Shown here one piece after another: positions 6,257 to 7,587 of a stretch of DNA of 7,587 nucleotides. Both the position numbers and the translations under genes were made by a program. The notes under the pieces are model-generated. The model was not told the origin of the DNA, made no database searches, and worked only from the letters and a program-made list of their open reading frames with translations. The DNA is taken from NCBI GenBank assembly GCA_948528155.1, contig CAOSZT010000104.1, forward strand, positions 1 through 7,587, given 5' to 3'. Each line of letters opens with the position of its first letter. Position 1 is the first letter of the stretch. This stretch comes from an uncultured Clostridia bacterium (GTDB lineage: Bacteria; Bacillota; Clostridia; TANB77; CAG-508).

Positions 6257-6695
6257 ATATGAAGATATTACAATAGAACAAGCAGAAAGAATAACAGGGA
6301 CAAGCTATATTACTGAACTGATTTGTGATGCTGATAGTAAGACCATAAATATCAATGAAGAAGAATATCTAAAAGTAGAAGCAGTAATAAAAGAAACAAT
6401 AAATGATGTAAAAAAGACACTAGAACCTGTTATAAAAAGTCTATCAAATGCTTTTGGTACATTAGCAGAAACAGCACGATCATTTGCAACTACATTGGTA
6501 GGAATAGCCGAAAGTTTAGCTAGGAACTTAAGCAATAAAAAAATAACGAAGAAAAAATTTATTAAATTACTGCAAAGTCAGGGAATGCAACGAAATGAAA
6601 TAAACAGAATTATTAAAAATAACAAGGAACCATATACATTTTATAGGTATTACAATATAGTAGTAAGTTATCAAAAACAAAACGATAAACAATAA
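6243..6695 (+). CDS. Phage protein with amphipathic middle and basic conserved C-terminal domain
   Basis: This 150-residue protein starts at ATG 6243, after GGAGTGG (6233-6239). It has three parts. An acidic N-terminal domain covers about 1-50. A long Ala/Leu/Thr-rich amphipathic helix covers about 58-98 (S-L-S-N-A-F-G-T-L-A-E and L-V-G-I-A-E-S-L-A). A basic C-terminal domain covers about 100-145 and includes K-F-I-K-L-L-Q-S-Q-G-M-Q-R-N-E-I-N and Y-T-F-Y-R-Y-Y. From memory, this C-terminal pattern is found in many Firmicutes phage proteins near the late regulator, with no assigned role. The middle resembles tail or scaffold helices but is not hydrophobic enough for a confident membrane segment. 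It is the last gene before the only sizeable gap in the operon. Confidence 0.78.
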   Translation: MKKCKYEDITIEQAERITGTSYITELICDADSKTININEEEYLKVEAVIKETINDVKKTLEPVIKSLSNAFGTLAETARSFATTLVGIAESLARNLSNKKITKKKFIKLLQSQGMQRNEINRIIKNNKEPYTFYRYYNIVVSYQKQNDKQ

Positions 6696-6810
6696 AAAAA
6701 CGATAGAAATAATAATTTGTAAGGAAAAAACTACTTAAAAATTATTTTTACATAGAAAAATCAGAAACGAACACGATAGAAAAATAAGAAGCGGAAAGAA
6801 GGTGTATATC
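6696..6810 (+). other. Non-coding gap, about 115 bases
   Basis: This is the only gap of more than about 25 bases between genes in the left 7.4 kb. It is A-rich. I see no open frame with a ribosome binding site, no convincing hairpin or terminator, and no clear -35/-10 pair; a TTGTAA at 6717-6722 lacks a partner at the right distance. A 10-base word, ACGATAGAAA, occurs at 6700-6709 and again at 6773-6782, with a shorter ACGATA just upstream inside the preceding gene. This may be chance in such biased sequence. Confidence 0.5.
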
Positions 6811-6993
6811 ATGCTTTTAGCATTAAAAATAATATTTATATTCTTTTTAGGAATATTGGCATTATCAAAAATAGTAAAAGAAATGAATGAGCAAGTAGGA
6901 ATACAAGAAAAAGATAGTATTTCAAAAAGCATAATTAATATGGTTGAAATAACTATTAGTGTAGCATTAATTTTCTTTATTTATAAAATATAG
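6811..6993 (+). CDS. Small membrane protein with two predicted helices
   Basis: This 60-residue protein starts at ATG 6811, seven bases after GAAGGTG (6797-6803). An in-frame GTG at 6802 overlaps that site and is less likely. Residues 1-20 (L-L-A-L-K-I-I-F-I-F-F-L-G-I-L-A-L) and about 42-60 (M-V-E-I-T-I-S-V-A-L-I-F-F-I-Y-K-I) are hydrophobic and probably span the membrane. They are joined by a charged loop with E-M-N-E-Q and Q-E-K-D-S. The two-helix hairpin layout is shared with some holins, but this protein is shorter than typical holins, lacks a charged C-terminal tail and is not next to an endolysin, so I leave it unnamed. Its stop overlaps the AGGAGG of the regulator that follows. Confidence 0.7.
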   Translation: MLLALKIIFIFFLGILALSKIVKEMNEQVGIQEKDSISKSIINMVEITISVALIFFIYKI

Positions 6994-6997
6994 GAGG
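6992..6997 (+). promoter_or_regulatory. Ribosome binding site fixing the regulator start
   Basis: AGGAGG overlaps the TAG stop of the membrane protein. ATG 6999 directly abuts it and is too close to be used. ATG 7008, ten bases downstream, has normal spacing and is taken as the start. Confidence 0.8.
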
Positions 6998-7007
6998 GAT
7001 GCAAAAG

Positions 7008-7433
7008 ATGAACGTTCAAGAGGTTTTGGAAAATTACAATACATATAAAGCTAGAATCAGTATAACAGAATCGGAAATACAAGAGCTGGAAAATGAAATT
7101 GTTGATATAAAAAGTGCTAATTTAGATGGAATGCCTAAAGCAAAAGGTTATGTTGAATCTAGTATAGAAAACCAAGTAATAGAAAGACAAGATAAAATAT
7201 CAGATAAGAAAAGGTATATTAAAAGTTTAGAACTAAAAATAAAAGTGGTAGAGAATCTAGTAAAAATATTAAAAAAGTACAATCAGGATGTTATAGAAAT
7301 GAGATATTATCAAAAAATGAGCATAGAAGAAATCGCTGTAAATAAAAATAAAACATATGATGCAATAACGAAAGCAATAAAGAATTCTGTAGCAAAAATG
7401 CAACGAGAATATAACAAAAACAAAAAATTATAG
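7008..7433 (+). CDS. Sigma-region-4-like phage transcriptional regulator (ArpU/DUF1492-like)
   Basis: This 141-residue protein has a long N-terminal coiled coil (about residues 18-90). The coil contains the short conserved insert D-G-M-P-K-A-K-G at 40-47. A C-terminal helix-turn-helix follows (about 92-132): D-V-I-E-M-R-Y-Y-Q-K-M-S-I-E-E-I-A then T-Y-D-A-I-T-K-A-I-K. The second part has the look of sigma-70 region 4, which reads -35 promoter elements. Proteins of this build (ArpU-like, DUF1492-like) commonly sit just upstream of the small terminase gene in Firmicutes phages and are thought to control late transcription. Here the gene is last in the operon and is followed at once by a tandem repeat, a promoter lacking a good -35, and a terminator, which fits such a role. 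Exact family assignment needs a profile search. Confidence 0.82.
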   Translation: MNVQEVLENYNTYKARISITESEIQELENEIVDIKSANLDGMPKAKGYVESSIENQVIERQDKISDKKRYIKSLELKIKVVENLVKILKKYNQDVIEMRYYQKMSIEEIAVNKNKTYDAITKAIKNSVAKMQREYNKNKKL

Positions 7434-7454
7434 AAAATTTATAGAAAATTTATA
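7428..7454 (+). repeat. Tandem 11-bp repeat, 2.5 copies
   Basis: The word TTATAGAAAAT occurs perfectly at 7428-7438 and 7439-7449, followed by a partial third copy (TTATA, 7450-7454). The first copy overlaps the stop codon of the regulator gene. The 11-base period places each copy on the same face of the helix. The repeat lies about 45-70 bases upstream of the expected start of the promoter at 7486-7494, a usual place for an activator site. Binding is inference. Confidence 0.65.
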
Positions 7455-7485
7455 TATTTTTTCTGTATTTTTTCAAAAAATAATT

Positions 7486-7494
7486 TGTTATAAT
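7486..7494 (+). promoter_or_regulatory. Extended -10 promoter, candidate late promoter
   Basis: TGTTATAAT matches the extended -10 consensus (TGnTATAAT) exactly. A second TATAAT follows directly at 7495-7500. At 17 bases upstream (7466-7471) the sequence is TATTTT, a poor -35, and the best alternative (TTTTCA, 7470-7475) is at an unsuitable distance. The promoter may therefore work through its extended -10 alone or need an activator. Transcription would start near 7501. AT-rich phage DNA gives chance -10 matches, so confidence is moderate. Confidence 0.55.
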
Positions 7495-7500
7495 TATAAT

Positions 7501-7550
7501 TGCAAAAATACTAAATATTTTCATTTTATTTCTTCATTTCTTTTTCAATC
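7501..7550 (+). other. Pyrimidine-rich untranslated leader or small RNA body
   Basis: Between the candidate promoter and the terminator lies a short segment with no ribosome binding site and no open frame on the + strand. From 7519 to 7550 it is nearly all T and C. If transcribed from about 7501 and stopped at the hairpin, the RNA would be roughly 80 bases long, either an attenuated leader of the downstream operon or a small RNA. Confidence 0.35.
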
Positions 7551-7581
7551 AGCCACCTTATTATTTGTAGGTGGCTTTTTT
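7551..7581 (+). terminator. Rho-independent terminator
   Basis: AGCCACCT (7551-7558) pairs perfectly with AGGTGGCT (7569-7576), an 8-bp stem with five G-C pairs and a 10-base loop, followed by a T run to 7581. This GC-rich stem stands out in an otherwise AT-rich window. The preceding bases on the + strand are not A-rich, so it should work for + strand transcription only. It would end the long operon and also stop any transcript from the promoter at 7486-7494. Confidence 0.92.
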
Positions 7582-7587
7582 ATATGC

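Noticed and set aside
6717..6745. Promoter in the gap before the small membrane protein
   Set aside because: A TTGTAA is present, but at 16-18 bases downstream there is only AAATTA/AATTAT-like sequence, too poor a -10 match in such AT-rich DNA.
6811..6993. Holin
   Set aside because: Two hydrophobic segments are present, but the protein is short, lacks the usual charged tail and has no endolysin nearby; late lysis genes would be expected elsewhere.
7450..7524. A 24-codon minus-strand frame encoding a hydrophobic peptide (possible type I toxin)
   Set aside because: It has no convincing ribosome binding site, lies opposite the promoter and leader, and its hydrophobicity follows from the A/T bias of the DNA.

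Overview
The window is a compact, very AT-rich stretch with every gene on the + strand. It reads as part of a temperate phage or prophage of a low-GC Firmicute, most likely a clostridial relative. That host assignment is inference. It rests on strong AGGAGG-type ribosome binding sites, A-ending codons (AGA, ATA), standard use of TGA as a stop, and proteins that resemble Firmicutes phage families. There are no tRNAs, insertion sequences, CRISPR repeats or host housekeeping operons. The only housekeeping-type gene is a reduced metK embedded in the phage operon.

Layout. (1) Positions 1-1408 look like the end of a replication/recombination module: a zinc-binding protein cut by the left edge, a coiled-coil protein, a small conserved phage protein, and a RusA-type Holliday junction resolvase. 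(2) Positions 1429-2283 hold two unrecognised proteins and a small membrane protein. (3) Positions 2304-5744 form a methylation module: a beta-class DNA methyltransferase broken by a one-base frameshift just before its AdoMet-binding motif, an intact Dnmt3-like cytosine-C5 methyltransferase, two small accessory proteins, and a shortened S-adenosylmethionine synthetase that keeps its visible active-site residues. (4) Positions 5762-6695 hold four small phage proteins, two of them too short for routine gene calling. (5) Positions 6696-6810 are a non-coding gap. (6) Positions 6811-7433 encode a two-helix membrane protein and a sigma-region-4-like phage regulator of the type usually found just before the packaging genes. 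(7) Positions 7428-7581 hold a tandem 11-bp repeat, an extended -10 promoter lacking a good -35, a pyrimidine-rich leader and a strong intrinsic terminator.

How it may work together. Genes are closely packed, often overlapping by 4-14 bases, so most of the window is probably one long operon transcribed from a promoter to the left. RusA would resolve branched replication intermediates. The methyltransferase(s) would mark phage DNA, perhaps against host restriction, and the MetK would supply the methyl donor. The last gene would switch on late transcription. The promoter-leader-terminator unit right behind it has the same order as the lambda Q - pR' - tR' late switch. That comparison is structural only and is the most speculative part of this reading.
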